This document shows positions 57,436 through 64,000 of a DNA stretch of 64,000 nucleotides, piece after piece. Each line of letters opens with the position of its first letter. Position 1 is the first letter of the stretch. Origin of the DNA: Pandoraea terrigena. Its GTDB lineage: Bacteria > Pseudomonadota > Gammaproteobacteria > Burkholderiales > Burkholderiaceae. A program made the translations under genes and the position numbers. Under the pieces are notes generated by a model that was given only the letters and a program-made list of their open reading frames with translations, was not told where the DNA came from and ran no database searches. The stretch is taken from assembly GCF_902459705.1 (NCBI RefSeq), contig NZ_CABPRU010000017.1, positions 29,743-93,742 of the forward strand. Direction: 5' to 3'.

Positions 57436-58427
57436 CGGATGGCCCGCCGGGAAAGCAGCCACAGGAAGACCGGTACGCCGATCATCGCCGTGATGACGCC
57501 GACAGGCAGTTGTGTCGGTGCAATGATAGTGCGCGCCACCAGATCGGCCAGCATCAATAGCGCCCCGCCCCCGAGCGCTGCCGCCGGGAGCAGCATGCGC
57601 TGATCATTGCCGAAACGCAGGCGCAGGATGTGCGGTACGACGAGACCGACGAAGCCGATGCTGCCCGCGGTGGTCACCGCCACGGCCGTCGCCAGCGACG
57701 CCGCCAGGTAGATACGGGCACGCAGCGGGCCGACGGCCACGCCCACGCCCTGCGCCACCGCTTCGCCGCGCAACAATACGTTCAGGCGATGCGCCACCGG
57801 GCACACGATGAGCAGCGTCGCCGCGAGCGCGACCAGCGGCAGCCAGGCGCCGTCGACACCGTTCAGATCACCCGTGAGCCAGAACAGCATGCCGCGCAGG
57901 CTCGCGTCGGGCGCGAGCGTAAGAATGAGGGTGGCAAGCGCGCCGAAGCCAGCGGCCATCATCACGCCGGTCAACAATAATTGGGGACTGCTGTCTCGAT
58001 CGTCGGGCCGCAGGAAGCTGCGGTGCGAGAGCGCCATCACGAGGGCGATGGCGGCAAGCGCACCGACGAAGGCGCTCGCCTGCACCCAGAAAAAGGGCAG
58101 CATGAGCGCCAGCGAAGCCAGCGCGGCCACGCCCGCGCCACCGGAAATGCCCAGCACGTAAGGGTCGGCCAGCGGGTTGCGCAACAGGGTCTGCATCAGC
58201 GTGCCCGCGACCGCGAGCAGGCCGCCACAGGCGAACGCCGCGAGTGCGCGCGGCAGACGCAAACGCCAGACCACATCGCCCGCGAGGCCGGCGTCATGAC
58301 CGAGCAGCAGCGTGCCGATCTCGCGCAGCGAGACGGGCACGCTCCCCAGCATGAGCGACGCCACGAGAATGACCAGTGCCACACCGGCCAGTCCCGTCCA
58401 TATGGCGAGGGCGCGACGCAACGTCAT
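57432..58427 (-). CDS. btuC: Cobalamin ABC transporter permease (FecCD/BtuC-like)
   Basis: A 331-residue inner-membrane permease with about ten helices. FecCD-family markers are RLPRALAAFACGGLLAVAGTLMQTLLRNPLADPYVLGISGGAG, and the C-terminal coupling region is GFVGLVVPHILRLRFGNDQR with LPVGVITAMIGVPVFLWLL. It would form the BtuC2D2 importer with the downstream ATPase and receive B12 from the BtuF-like protein. It starts 27 bp after the btuB stop. Confidence 0.92.
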   Translation of the reverse strand: MTLRRALAIWTGLAGVALVILVASLMLGSVPVSLREIGTLLLGHDAGLAGDVVWRLRLPRALAAFACGGLLAVAGTLMQTLLRNPLADPYVLGISGGAGVAALASLALMLPFFWVQASAFVGALAAIALVMALSHRSFLRPDDRDSSPQLLLTGVMMAAGFGALATLILTLAPDASLRGMLFWLTGDLNGVDGAWLPLVALAATLLIVCPVAHRLNVLLRGEAVAQGVGVAVGPLRARIYLAASLATAVAVTTAGSIGFVGLVVPHILRLRFGNDQRMLLPAAALGGGALLMLADLVARTIIAPTQLPVGVITAMIGVPVFLWLLSRRAIR

Positions 58428-58454
58428 GCGGCGTTCCGCCCTGCGCAGGCGTCG

Positions 58455-60449
58455 TTAGAACTGCTTCCAGCCGAGCGAGACGTAGATCGCGCGCCCAAGG
58501 GTGTTGTAGCCATAGACCGTCTGGTATTGCTTGTTGAAGACGTTGTCGAGGTGCGCCGAAACGTACCAGGATTTGTCGATATCGTAGCGTGCCTGGAGAT
58601 TCAGGAGCGTGTAGGCGCCGAGATGCTGGCCGCCCGTATCGTAACGCTCGCCACTGTAGAACATATCGCCGCCAACGGTGAACTTGTCGAATGTCTTCGA
58701 CAGGCCGACTGAACCGAACTGCCTGGCGCGACGCGCGAGTTGCTTGTCGGCATCCAGATCGGTCGGGTTCTGGCGCGTGAACGACGCGCGCAGGTCCACG
58801 CCGAAGAACGGACGGCCGGCGTAGGTCAACTCAAGCCCTTCGACACGCGCTTTTGCGACGTTCGCAGCAGTGTACGGATACACCGTCAGCGACTGGATCA
58901 GGTTCGTGTAGTGGGTCTGGAACCCCGTCAGCTTGACCAGCCCAAGCCGCTCGCCACCGTTGAACTGGACGGCGAGCTCCTTCGAGATCGAGCGCTCCGG
59001 CTGCAGGTTCCGATTGCCGTAGCCCGGGTAGAACAACTCATTGAAGGTCGGCGCGCGGAAGCCGTCGGAAGCATTGGCCATGACCTTCCAGCGGTTCGTC
59101 AACTGGTAGCCGTAGCCCAGCCAGTAGCTGTTCGCTCCGCCGAAATCGGAATACACGTCGCGTCGTACGTTGGCCTGAATCTGATGCTTGCCGAACCAGC
59201 CTTCATATCCTACGTAGCCCGAATCGAGATGACGGTTGTTGCGGTCGTAGTTCGTGTTGCTCTCGACCGTCTGCTCCAGGCGCGTGTAGCCGGCGATCAG
59301 CTTCTGATCCGGCATGAACGCATATTCGTTGGCCCAGTCGATCTGGTTGCTCGACGTATGGAAGTTGCCGTTACCGTTGCCGTTCAGGTAGTTGTAGCTG
59401 TAGTCGTCGCCCTGTGTGACGGTGACGCGTGTCTTCCACTTGTCGGTGACGTTGCCCTTCGCGTAGCCGGAGATCTGACGCACACGGGCGTCGGTGTCGT
59501 TCAGGTCGGAGGGCTTGCCGTAGGCGTTGTCGTAGCTGCTGCTGCCATCGCTCTGGAACAGGCGCGCGCCAACCTCCCACGTATCGCCGACCTTGCGCGA
59601 GAGCGTTGCACTCACGCTGGTGTTGTCGTCGCCGTTACGGTTGGGGTTGACCTTCGGGGCGAAGCGCGGGTCCTGCGCCGAGATGCCGTTGGTGTGAAAC
59701 CGCGAGACATCGAGCGAGAAGCGCGTCTTGCCATCGTCGAACGAACCCGCGATACCGGCGTTGGCCTGTGTCGTGTTGTTCGTGCCATAGCCCACTTCGG
59801 CGTAGGCGCGCGGTGGGCCGTCATGGCCCTTGCGCGTGAAGATCTGGATCACGCCACCGACGGCCTGCGAACCGTACAGCGCGGAAACGTTGCCGCGCAC
59901 GATCTCGATGCGGTCGATTTGCGACACCGGGATCTGGGCGATGTTGGTCGTGCCGGTCGTGGCCGCATTGACGGGCACGCCGTCGATGAGCACGAGCGAC
60001 GCGTTCGATGCCGCACCGCGCATGAAGACGCTGGCCGACGTGCCGAAGCCCCCGTTCTGCACGATCTCCACGCCAGCCTGCCCGCGCAGCAGCGTCGGCA
60101 GATCCTGCGCCTGACTGCGTTCGATGTCTTCGCGCGTGATGACCGACGTGGCGGCCAGCGTGTCCGTCAGCATCTGCTCGGTGCGCGAGGCCGTGACAAC
60201 GGTCGCCTTGAGCTGGACGGCAGTGGCGTTAGCGGTCGCGGCGTTGTCCGTCGCCGGTGTCGATGCGGTATCGACGGACTGGGCCGACTGGGCATGGGCG
60301 CCGATGCTGGCGGCCAGCAGGGCCACCGCGAAGGCAATACGATGCCGGACGGAAACAACGGTGGCGGGCGCCGAAATAGCGCGGCTGGTGTGGATAGTGC
60401 GGGGCAAGGCAGGCGCGTGCAGCGCCATCGCGCGAACGTGGGTGCGCAT
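58455..60449 (-). CDS. btuB: TonB-dependent cobalamin receptor (BtuB-like)
   Basis: A 664-residue outer-membrane receptor. After a signal peptide (RHRIAFAVALLAASIGAHAQS), a Thr/Ala-rich linker leads to the TonB-box-like ATVVTASRTEQ. The plug domain follows (VITREDIERSQAQDLPTLL, FMRGAASNASLVLIDGVPVN, IEIVRGNVSALYGSQAVGGVIQIFTR), then a 22-strand barrel ending YVSLGWKQF with terminal Phe. Sequence plus the cobalamin riboswitch upstream assign it to B12 or corrinoid uptake. ATG at 60449 is used; ATG 60428 is an alternative. Confidence 0.94.
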   Translation of the reverse strand: MRTHVRAMALHAPALPRTIHTSRAISAPATVVSVRHRIAFAVALLAASIGAHAQSAQSVDTASTPATDNAATANATAVQLKATVVTASRTEQMLTDTLAATSVITREDIERSQAQDLPTLLRGQAGVEIVQNGGFGTSASVFMRGAASNASLVLIDGVPVNAATTGTTNIAQIPVSQIDRIEIVRGNVSALYGSQAVGGVIQIFTRKGHDGPPRAYAEVGYGTNNTTQANAGIAGSFDDGKTRFSLDVSRFHTNGISAQDPRFAPKVNPNRNGDDNTSVSATLSRKVGDTWEVGARLFQSDGSSSYDNAYGKPSDLNDTDARVRQISGYAKGNVTDKWKTRVTVTQGDDYSYNYLNGNGNGNFHTSSNQIDWANEYAFMPDQKLIAGYTRLEQTVESNTNYDRNNRHLDSGYVGYEGWFGKHQIQANVRRDVYSDFGGANSYWLGYGYQLTNRWKVMANASDGFRAPTFNELFYPGYGNRNLQPERSISKELAVQFNGGERLGLVKLTGFQTHYTNLIQSLTVYPYTAANVAKARVEGLELTYAGRPFFGVDLRASFTRQNPTDLDADKQLARRARQFGSVGLSKTFDKFTVGGDMFYSGERYDTGGQHLGAYTLLNLQARYDIDKSWYVSAHLDNVFNKQYQTVYGYNTLGRAIYVSLGWKQF

Positions 60450-60595
60450 GGTCGGGTGTGGCTTCCGTAGTTTTTTTATTGCCTAGGCCCGTTCCCCCGC
60501 AGGCCGCTGGCGCACGGGGAGCGCCGGTGACACGTCACGGATGCAAAGCATCGACACATGAAAACGACGATAGCCCGCCCCCGGCTGCGCCGGAA
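60450..60595 (-). promoter_or_regulatory. Leader between riboswitch aptamer and btuB (expression platform)
   Basis: This 146-nt leader links the aptamer to the btuB start. It contains GC-rich stretches (for example GGCCTGCGGGGGAACGGGCC on the minus strand, 60484-60515 area) and an AAUAAAAAAAC stretch near the start, but no clear terminator with U-tract. Control may therefore be translational or Rho-dependent. Confidence 0.4.
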
Positions 60596-60816
60596 GGCAT
60601 GGCGTTTCCCCACTCACTCAGGCCGGTATCCGGGCTGGTCATCGTGGCGCCTGACCGGCCTTCCCGCGAGCGGATGGCTCGCAGTGGCGATGGAGGTGAA
60701 GCGCGTTTTCGGAAACCTTTCGGGCCGAAAGAATGACTTACCGTTGCGGGGGCAGCACAGGTTGGCCAGCCCGTGTGGGGACGCGGCTCCCTGTTTCCCG
60801 TTTAACTGCGCATGCC
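60596..60816 (-). promoter_or_regulatory. Cobalamin riboswitch (AdoCbl aptamer)
   Basis: On the minus strand the conserved core GCTGCCCCCGCAACGG (60756-60741) and the B12 box AGCCCGGATACCGGCC (60636-60621) are present in the right order and spacing. A GGGAAACAGGGAG segment (about 60801-60788) precedes them and a GGGAAGGCC segment lies between. GGCATG (60816-60811) can pair with CATGCC (60601-60596) as closing helix P1. It would lower expression of btuB and the following cob/btu genes when adenosylcobalamin is plentiful. Confidence 0.93.
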
Positions 60817-60848
60817 GGGGAGGCGTGCGCGAGCACCGAAGTGCCGCA

Positions 60849-60877
60849 AGTGTAGGGGCCATTCGAACGAGCGTCAA
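60849..60877 (-). promoter_or_regulatory. Sigma-70 promoter of the riboswitch-btuB operon
   Basis: On the minus strand TTGACG (60877-60872) and TACACT (60854-60849) are spaced by exactly 17 bp. Transcription would start near 60842, about 25 nt before the riboswitch P1 helix. Confidence 0.75.
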
Positions 60878-60944
60878 TGCTCATTCGTCGGGCATTGGCC
60901 GCCGATTCCGTTAGAATGTAGGGCAATCAAGAGGACGCAGCCCA

Positions 60945-61256
60945 ATGCTCACCGATCTCGACAATCTCACCGATAAAATTGAACAGTTGGTTGCGATCAG
61001 CCAACGTTTTCATCAACACAACCAGGCGCTGCTCGCCGAACTCGATCGCGCGCGTGTCGAATGCGACGACACCCGCACTGCCATCGAGCAATTACGGGCC
61101 GAGCGCGACGCCCTGCGTCTGCAGCGCGATCAACTCGCCGCCAAGATCGACGAGGCGCAGGTTCGCCTGAACGCCATTCTGGAAAAGCTCCCGACGCAGA
61201 ACGCCACTGAAGGTCAAATGGATCTGCTCGGCACCCCCGGTGGAGAAAACGCATGA
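60945..61256 (+). CDS. ZapB-like coiled-coil cell-division protein
   Basis: A 103-residue protein that is almost entirely coiled coil (LTDKIEQLVAISQRFHQHNQALLAELDRAR through LRLQRDQLAAKIDEAQVRLNAILEKLP) with an ENA tail. Such short coiled-coil proteins encoded directly before zapA are grouped as ZapB-like/TIGR02449. They are thought to support the Z-ring. ATG at 60945 follows GAGGA, and a TAGAAT -10 lies at 60912-60917. The stop overlaps zapA by 4 bp. Confidence 0.82.
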   Translation: MLTDLDNLTDKIEQLVAISQRFHQHNQALLAELDRARVECDDTRTAIEQLRAERDALRLQRDQLAAKIDEAQVRLNAILEKLPTQNATEGQMDLLGTPGGENA

Positions 61257-61564
61257 CGATCAAGCAGCTTGAAGTCAATATTCTGGAACAGTCGTACCGC
61301 CTCGCCTGCCCGCCGGAGCACGAGGCCGACCTGCTGTCCGCCGTGTCGCGCGTCGATGCCGAGATGAGCAAGGTTCGTGCGCAAAGCAACGTGCGCGGCA
61401 CCGACCGGATTGCCGTCATGGCAGCCTTGAGTCTGGCATCCGAATTGCTTGCTCTGGAAAAAAGTATTGCGGCGGGACAAGCATTCCCCGCAGAAGAAAT
61501 TCAGAGTAGAATGCATCGCATGAACGAACGATTAAGCGCAGTGATCGATCAGTATCAAAGCTGA
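61253..61564 (+). CDS. zapA: Cell division protein ZapA
   Basis: A 103-residue FtsZ-associated protein that bundles protofilaments at mid-cell. It begins MTIKQLEVNILEQSYRLACPPEHEADLLSAVSRVD, the ZapA N-terminal domain that binds FtsZ. It continues with TDRIAVMAALSLASELLALE and a C-terminal coiled coil that drives tetramerisation. ATG overlaps the ZapB-like stop (ATGA). The 6S RNA gene follows, the same arrangement as in E. coli. Confidence 0.95.
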   Translation: MTIKQLEVNILEQSYRLACPPEHEADLLSAVSRVDAEMSKVRAQSNVRGTDRIAVMAALSLASELLALEKSIAAGQAFPAEEIQSRMHRMNERLSAVIDQYQS

Positions 61565-61599
61565 AAATTCACGGGCTGCCGTTTGATTCAAAAGGTTAG

Positions 61600-61783
61600 T
61601 TTTCCCTGCCTGGTTCGCGAAAGTCATAGATTCCTTGAACCAATGATCTGTTGCAGGTTGCGGAAGTTTGTAGTGCTGGTGTGATCGTCACTCCGTCTGA
61701 TGAACCCGAAGCGTTACTAACCGCGACCACCTTGAACCTCACGGTTCAGGATGCCGGCTTAGCGGCTGAGGCGGGGACCCATA
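61600..61783 (+). ncRNA. ssrS: 6S RNA
   Basis: The 5' part (CCCTGCCTGGTTCGCGAAAG, then TTCCTTGAACCAATG) and the 3' part (CCACCTTGAACCTCACGGTTC, AGGATGCCGGC, GGCTGAGGCGGGGA) match the beta-proteobacterial 6S RNA pattern. The closing stem TCCCTGCCT (61603-61611) pairs with AGGCGGGGA (61769-61777). 6S RNA mimics an open promoter and holds sigma-70 RNA polymerase in stationary phase. Position right after zapA matches the classical locus. The ends are approximate. Confidence 0.93.
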
Positions 61784-61784
61784 C

Positions 61785-61815
61785 ACGGCACTGCACTTGC
61801 AGTGCCGTTTTTTTT
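61785..61815 (+). terminator. Rho-independent terminator of 6S RNA
   Basis: An 11-bp perfect stem ACGGCACTGCA/TGCAGTGCCGT (61785-61795 with 61798-61808) is followed by eight U. It directly follows the 6S RNA 3' end. Confidence 0.92.
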
Positions 61816-61849
61816 GCCTGTCGCTTTCGTATCGAAAATGCGTTCGCGC

Positions 61850-61877
61850 AAAAAAGAAAGCGGCCCGCAGGCCGCTT
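61850..61877 (-). terminator. Rho-independent terminator of the acyl-CoA dehydrogenase
   Basis: On the minus strand AAGCGGCC/GGCCGCTT (61858-61865 with 61870-61877, four-base loop) is followed by UUCUUUUUU. It lies 36 bp beyond the stop codon of the dehydrogenase. Confidence 0.85.
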
Positions 61878-61912
61878 CCTCTGAGTCGCATCACACCGGC
61901 GCGACAGGTCGA

Positions 61913-63694
61913 TCAGAACTGCGCTTCATTCAATGACAGCGCTGACGCCGCCCCTTCGGTAATCGTCTGCGCGAGCCCCGGGGCGCGTGTGAGGAAGTGA
62001 TCCGCAAAGAAGCGCGCAGTCCCGACCTTGGCATCGTAGAACGACGGATCCTGATCGCGCAGTTTCTGCGCGGCCAGCAACGCACGGCCCATCTGCCAGC
62101 CGCCCAGCACGATACCGGCGAGCGTCAGGTACGGCACACTGCCCGCGAACACCGCGTTCGCATTGTCTTGTGTGTTAGCGACCACGTAGTCGACCACCAT
62201 CGACAGCGCTTCACGCCCCTTCGCCAGACGTTCCGCCACAGCCTGGCCTACGCCGCCCAGCGCGCGCAGTTCGTTTTCCGTCACCATGATCTGCTCGCAC
62301 AACGCGCGCGCCACGGCCCCGCCGTCGCGCACCGTCTTGCGGCCAATCAGATCGTTCGCCTGGATCGCCGTCGTGCCTTCGTAGATCGGCAGGATGCGGG
62401 CGTCGCGGTAGTACTGCGCCGCGCCCGTCTCTTCGATGAAACCCATGCCGCCGTGCACCTGCACGCCCAGGCTCGTCACCTCCAGCGACATCTCGGTGCT
62501 CCAGCCCTTGACGATCGGCACGAGGAATTCGTACACGGCCTGTGCGCGTTTGCGCTCGGCGGGGTCGGCCGCGTGATGACCGATATCGGCCTGCGCTGCC
62601 GCCACGTAGGCAAGGGCACGCGCGCCTTCGGTCAGCGCGCGCATCGTCATGAGCATGCGCTTGACGTCCGGGTGATGAATGATGGCCACGGCGTCGCGCG
62701 ATGAGCCATCCACCGGGCGGCTTTGCAGACGTTCGCGGGCGTACGCCACGGCATGCTGATACGCACGCTCGGCGATCGCCACGCCTTGCATGCCCACTGC
62801 GAAGCGCGCCGCGTTCATCATGATGAACATGTATTCGAGGCCGCGATTCTCCTCGCCGACAAGGTAGCCCGTTGCCCCGCCGTGGTCACCGAATTGCAGC
62901 ACCGCCGTCGGGCTTGCCTTGATGCCGAGCTTGTGTTCGATGGACACACAGTGCACGTCGTTGCGCGCCCCGAGGTTGCCCTCGGCGTCGACGTTGAACT
63001 TCGGCACGATGAACAGCGAAATGCCCTTCACACCCGGGGGCGCATCGGGAGTGCGCGCAAGCACGAGATGCACGATGTTCTCGGCCATGTCGTGTTCGCC
63101 GAACGTAATGAAAATCTTCGTGCCGAAGACGCGGTACGTACCGTCGGCGTCGCGCTCGGCGCGCGTGCGCACCATCGCGAGATCGGAACCCGCTTGCGGC
63201 TCGGTCAGGTTCATCGTGCCGGTCCACTCGCCCGAGAGCAGCTTCGGGACATAAAGCGCGCATTGCGCCTCGGTGCCCGCGGTGAGCAGCGCTTCGACAG
63301 CGCCGTCGGTCAGCAGCGGGCACAATGCGAACGACAGGTTCGCGGCATTGAGCATTTCCGTACACGGCGTGGCGACGAGCTTCGGCAGTCCTTGACCGCC
63401 GAACGCCTGCGGATGCAGCACGCCCTGCCAGCCGGCGTCGGAGAACTGACGAAACGCCTCCTTGAAGCCCGGCGTGGTCGTGACGACACCGTCCTTCCAT
63501 GTGCTCGGCTGCTGATCGCCGATGACGTTCAGCGGCGCCAGCACTGCCTGATTGAAACGCGCCGCTTCCTCGAGCACAGCCTGCGCGAGTTCGGGCGAGG
63601 TGTCCTCATAGCCCGGCAGCGCCGAAATGCTCGTCAGGTCCGCCAGTTCGTTCATCACGAACTGCATGTCCTTGATCGGGGCCTGATAACTCAT
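61913..63694 (-). CDS. Acyl-CoA dehydrogenase (long-form, DmdC/AcdA-like)
   Basis: A 593-residue flavoprotein, longer than the usual 380-400. An N-terminal helix-rich extension (MSYQAPIKDMQFVMNELADL) precedes the acyl-CoA dehydrogenase core (NLTEPQAGSDLAMVRTRAE, KIFITFGEHDM, NRGLEYMFIMMNAAR, GVQVHGGMGFIEETGAAQYYRDARILPIYEGTTAIQANDL). A C-terminal domain of about 130 residues completes it. This layout is that of the DmdC/3-methylmercaptopropionyl-CoA dehydrogenase-like group widespread in Burkholderiales. The chain-length preference is unknown. It lies 176 bp downstream of etfA, its likely electron acceptor. Confidence 0.93.
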   Translation of the reverse strand: MSYQAPIKDMQFVMNELADLTSISALPGYEDTSPELAQAVLEEAARFNQAVLAPLNVIGDQQPSTWKDGVVTTTPGFKEAFRQFSDAGWQGVLHPQAFGGQGLPKLVATPCTEMLNAANLSFALCPLLTDGAVEALLTAGTEAQCALYVPKLLSGEWTGTMNLTEPQAGSDLAMVRTRAERDADGTYRVFGTKIFITFGEHDMAENIVHLVLARTPDAPPGVKGISLFIVPKFNVDAEGNLGARNDVHCVSIEHKLGIKASPTAVLQFGDHGGATGYLVGEENRGLEYMFIMMNAARFAVGMQGVAIAERAYQHAVAYARERLQSRPVDGSSRDAVAIIHHPDVKRMLMTMRALTEGARALAYVAAAQADIGHHAADPAERKRAQAVYEFLVPIVKGWSTEMSLEVTSLGVQVHGGMGFIEETGAAQYYRDARILPIYEGTTAIQANDLIGRKTVRDGGAVARALCEQIMVTENELRALGGVGQAVAERLAKGREALSMVVDYVVANTQDNANAVFAGSVPYLTLAGIVLGGWQMGRALLAAQKLRDQDPSFYDAKVGTARFFADHFLTRAPGLAQTITEGAASALSLNEAQF

Positions 63695-63829
63695 GTCGTT
63701 CCTCCAACGAATTCCGGTTGCCGGTGGATGATGGCAAATGCCGGTGTGCTTAGGATGTTTTTATGTTTTTGTTTGACCGATTCGCATGAAGACACCGCAC
63801 CGTCGCCGGCCAGCCTCCTCATGCGGATC

Positions 63830-63854
63830 GGCTGCGGGAGAGAACCCCGCAGCC
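63830..63854 (-). terminator. Hairpin downstream of etfA
   Basis: GGCTGCGGG (63830-63838) pairs with CCCGCAGCC (63846-63854), 17 bp after the etfA stop. No U-tract follows on the minus strand, so it may only weaken read-through into the dehydrogenase. Confidence 0.4.
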
Positions 63855-63870
63855 TCACCTCAAGACACGC

Positions 63871-64000
63871 TTACAGCGCGCTCGTCAGCTCCGGCACCAC
63901 GGTGAACAGATCGCCCACCAGGCCGTAATCCGCCACCGAGAATATCGGCGCTTCCGGATCCTTGTTGATCGCCACGATCACCTTCGAATCCTTCATCCCC
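63871..64000 (-). CDS. etfA: Electron transfer flavoprotein alpha subunit, C-terminal end
   Basis: Only the last 42 codons and the TAA stop are inside the window. The translation ends [20 protein letters not shown], then [17 protein letters not shown], the highly conserved FAD-binding C-terminus of EtfA. ETF passes electrons from acyl-CoA dehydrogenases to ETF-ubiquinone oxidoreductase, consistent with the adjacent dehydrogenase gene. Confidence 0.95.
   Translation of the reverse strand, partial: GMKDSKVIVAINKDPEAPIFSVADYGLVGDLFTVVPELTSAL

Overview
This 64 kb window is high-GC chromosomal DNA from a beta-proteobacterium of the Burkholderiaceae. A Pandoraea-like genome is my best guess, inferred from the overall gene content, the hemCDXY order, panC/panD, tamA/tamB, zapB-zapA followed by 6S RNA, and the style of the protein sequences. 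I see no phage, insertion sequence, CRISPR array, rRNA or tRNA. Most of the window is core chromosome with tight operons.

Layout. 1-2836: an acyltransferase running off the left edge, inorganic pyrophosphatase, and an FMN-dependent alpha-hydroxyacid oxidase, all on the minus strand. 2837-14494: a catabolic island. It holds an IclR regulator (+), a minus-strand operon (FAD-linked oxidase, ABC binding protein, ATPase, fused double permease, DHDPS-family lyase), and a divergent plus-strand set (aldehyde dehydrogenase, SDR dehydrogenase, MFS carrier). A 14-bp AATTGCA-type motif occurs before the IclR gene and twice, 20 bp apart, between the divergent operons. This suggests one local regulon for an unidentified organic acid. 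14669-16180: a DHA2 drug-efflux type carrier. 16278-20571: the haem operon hemC-hemD-hemX-hemY. 20651-30851: ppc, a secreted chorismate mutase, argH, a glutamate/Na+ symporter, an arginine/lysine/ornithine decarboxylase and dcd. 30975-36536: apbC/mrp, an OmpA-like lipoprotein, a probable small RNA, metG, an Lrp/AsnC regulator and a small DUF6356 protein. 36583-43176: tamA-tamB and a lipoprotein with two BamE-like repeats. 43420-46832: a DUF3460 protein, scpA, panC, panD and an orphan ParA-like ATPase.

46914-60877 is a cobalamin region covering late B12 assembly and uptake. cobQ (-) and cobU-cbiB-cobD (+) diverge from a 40-bp gap. Two small lipoproteins and a BtuF-like binding protein follow. 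A minus-strand operon btuB-btuC-btuD-cobO-cobT-cobS-cobC is led by a recognisable cobalamin riboswitch with a good sigma-70 promoter. Corrin-ring genes are not in the window. The TonB receptor, BtuF, permease and ATPase import corrinoids; CobO, CobQ, CbiB, CobD, CobU, CobT, CobS and CobC adenosylate and finish them.

60945-64000: zapB-like and zapA genes, a clear 6S RNA with its terminator, an acyl-CoA dehydrogenase, and the C-terminal end of etfA running off the right edge.

Items most worth a second look: the shared IclR-linked motif, the mirror-image leaderless-type start of cobQ/cobU, a candidate two-hairpin small RNA before metG with an anti-Shine-Dalgarno-like single strand, the in-frame 9-bp minisatellite in cobQ, and the duplicated BamE-like lipoprotein linked to tamAB.
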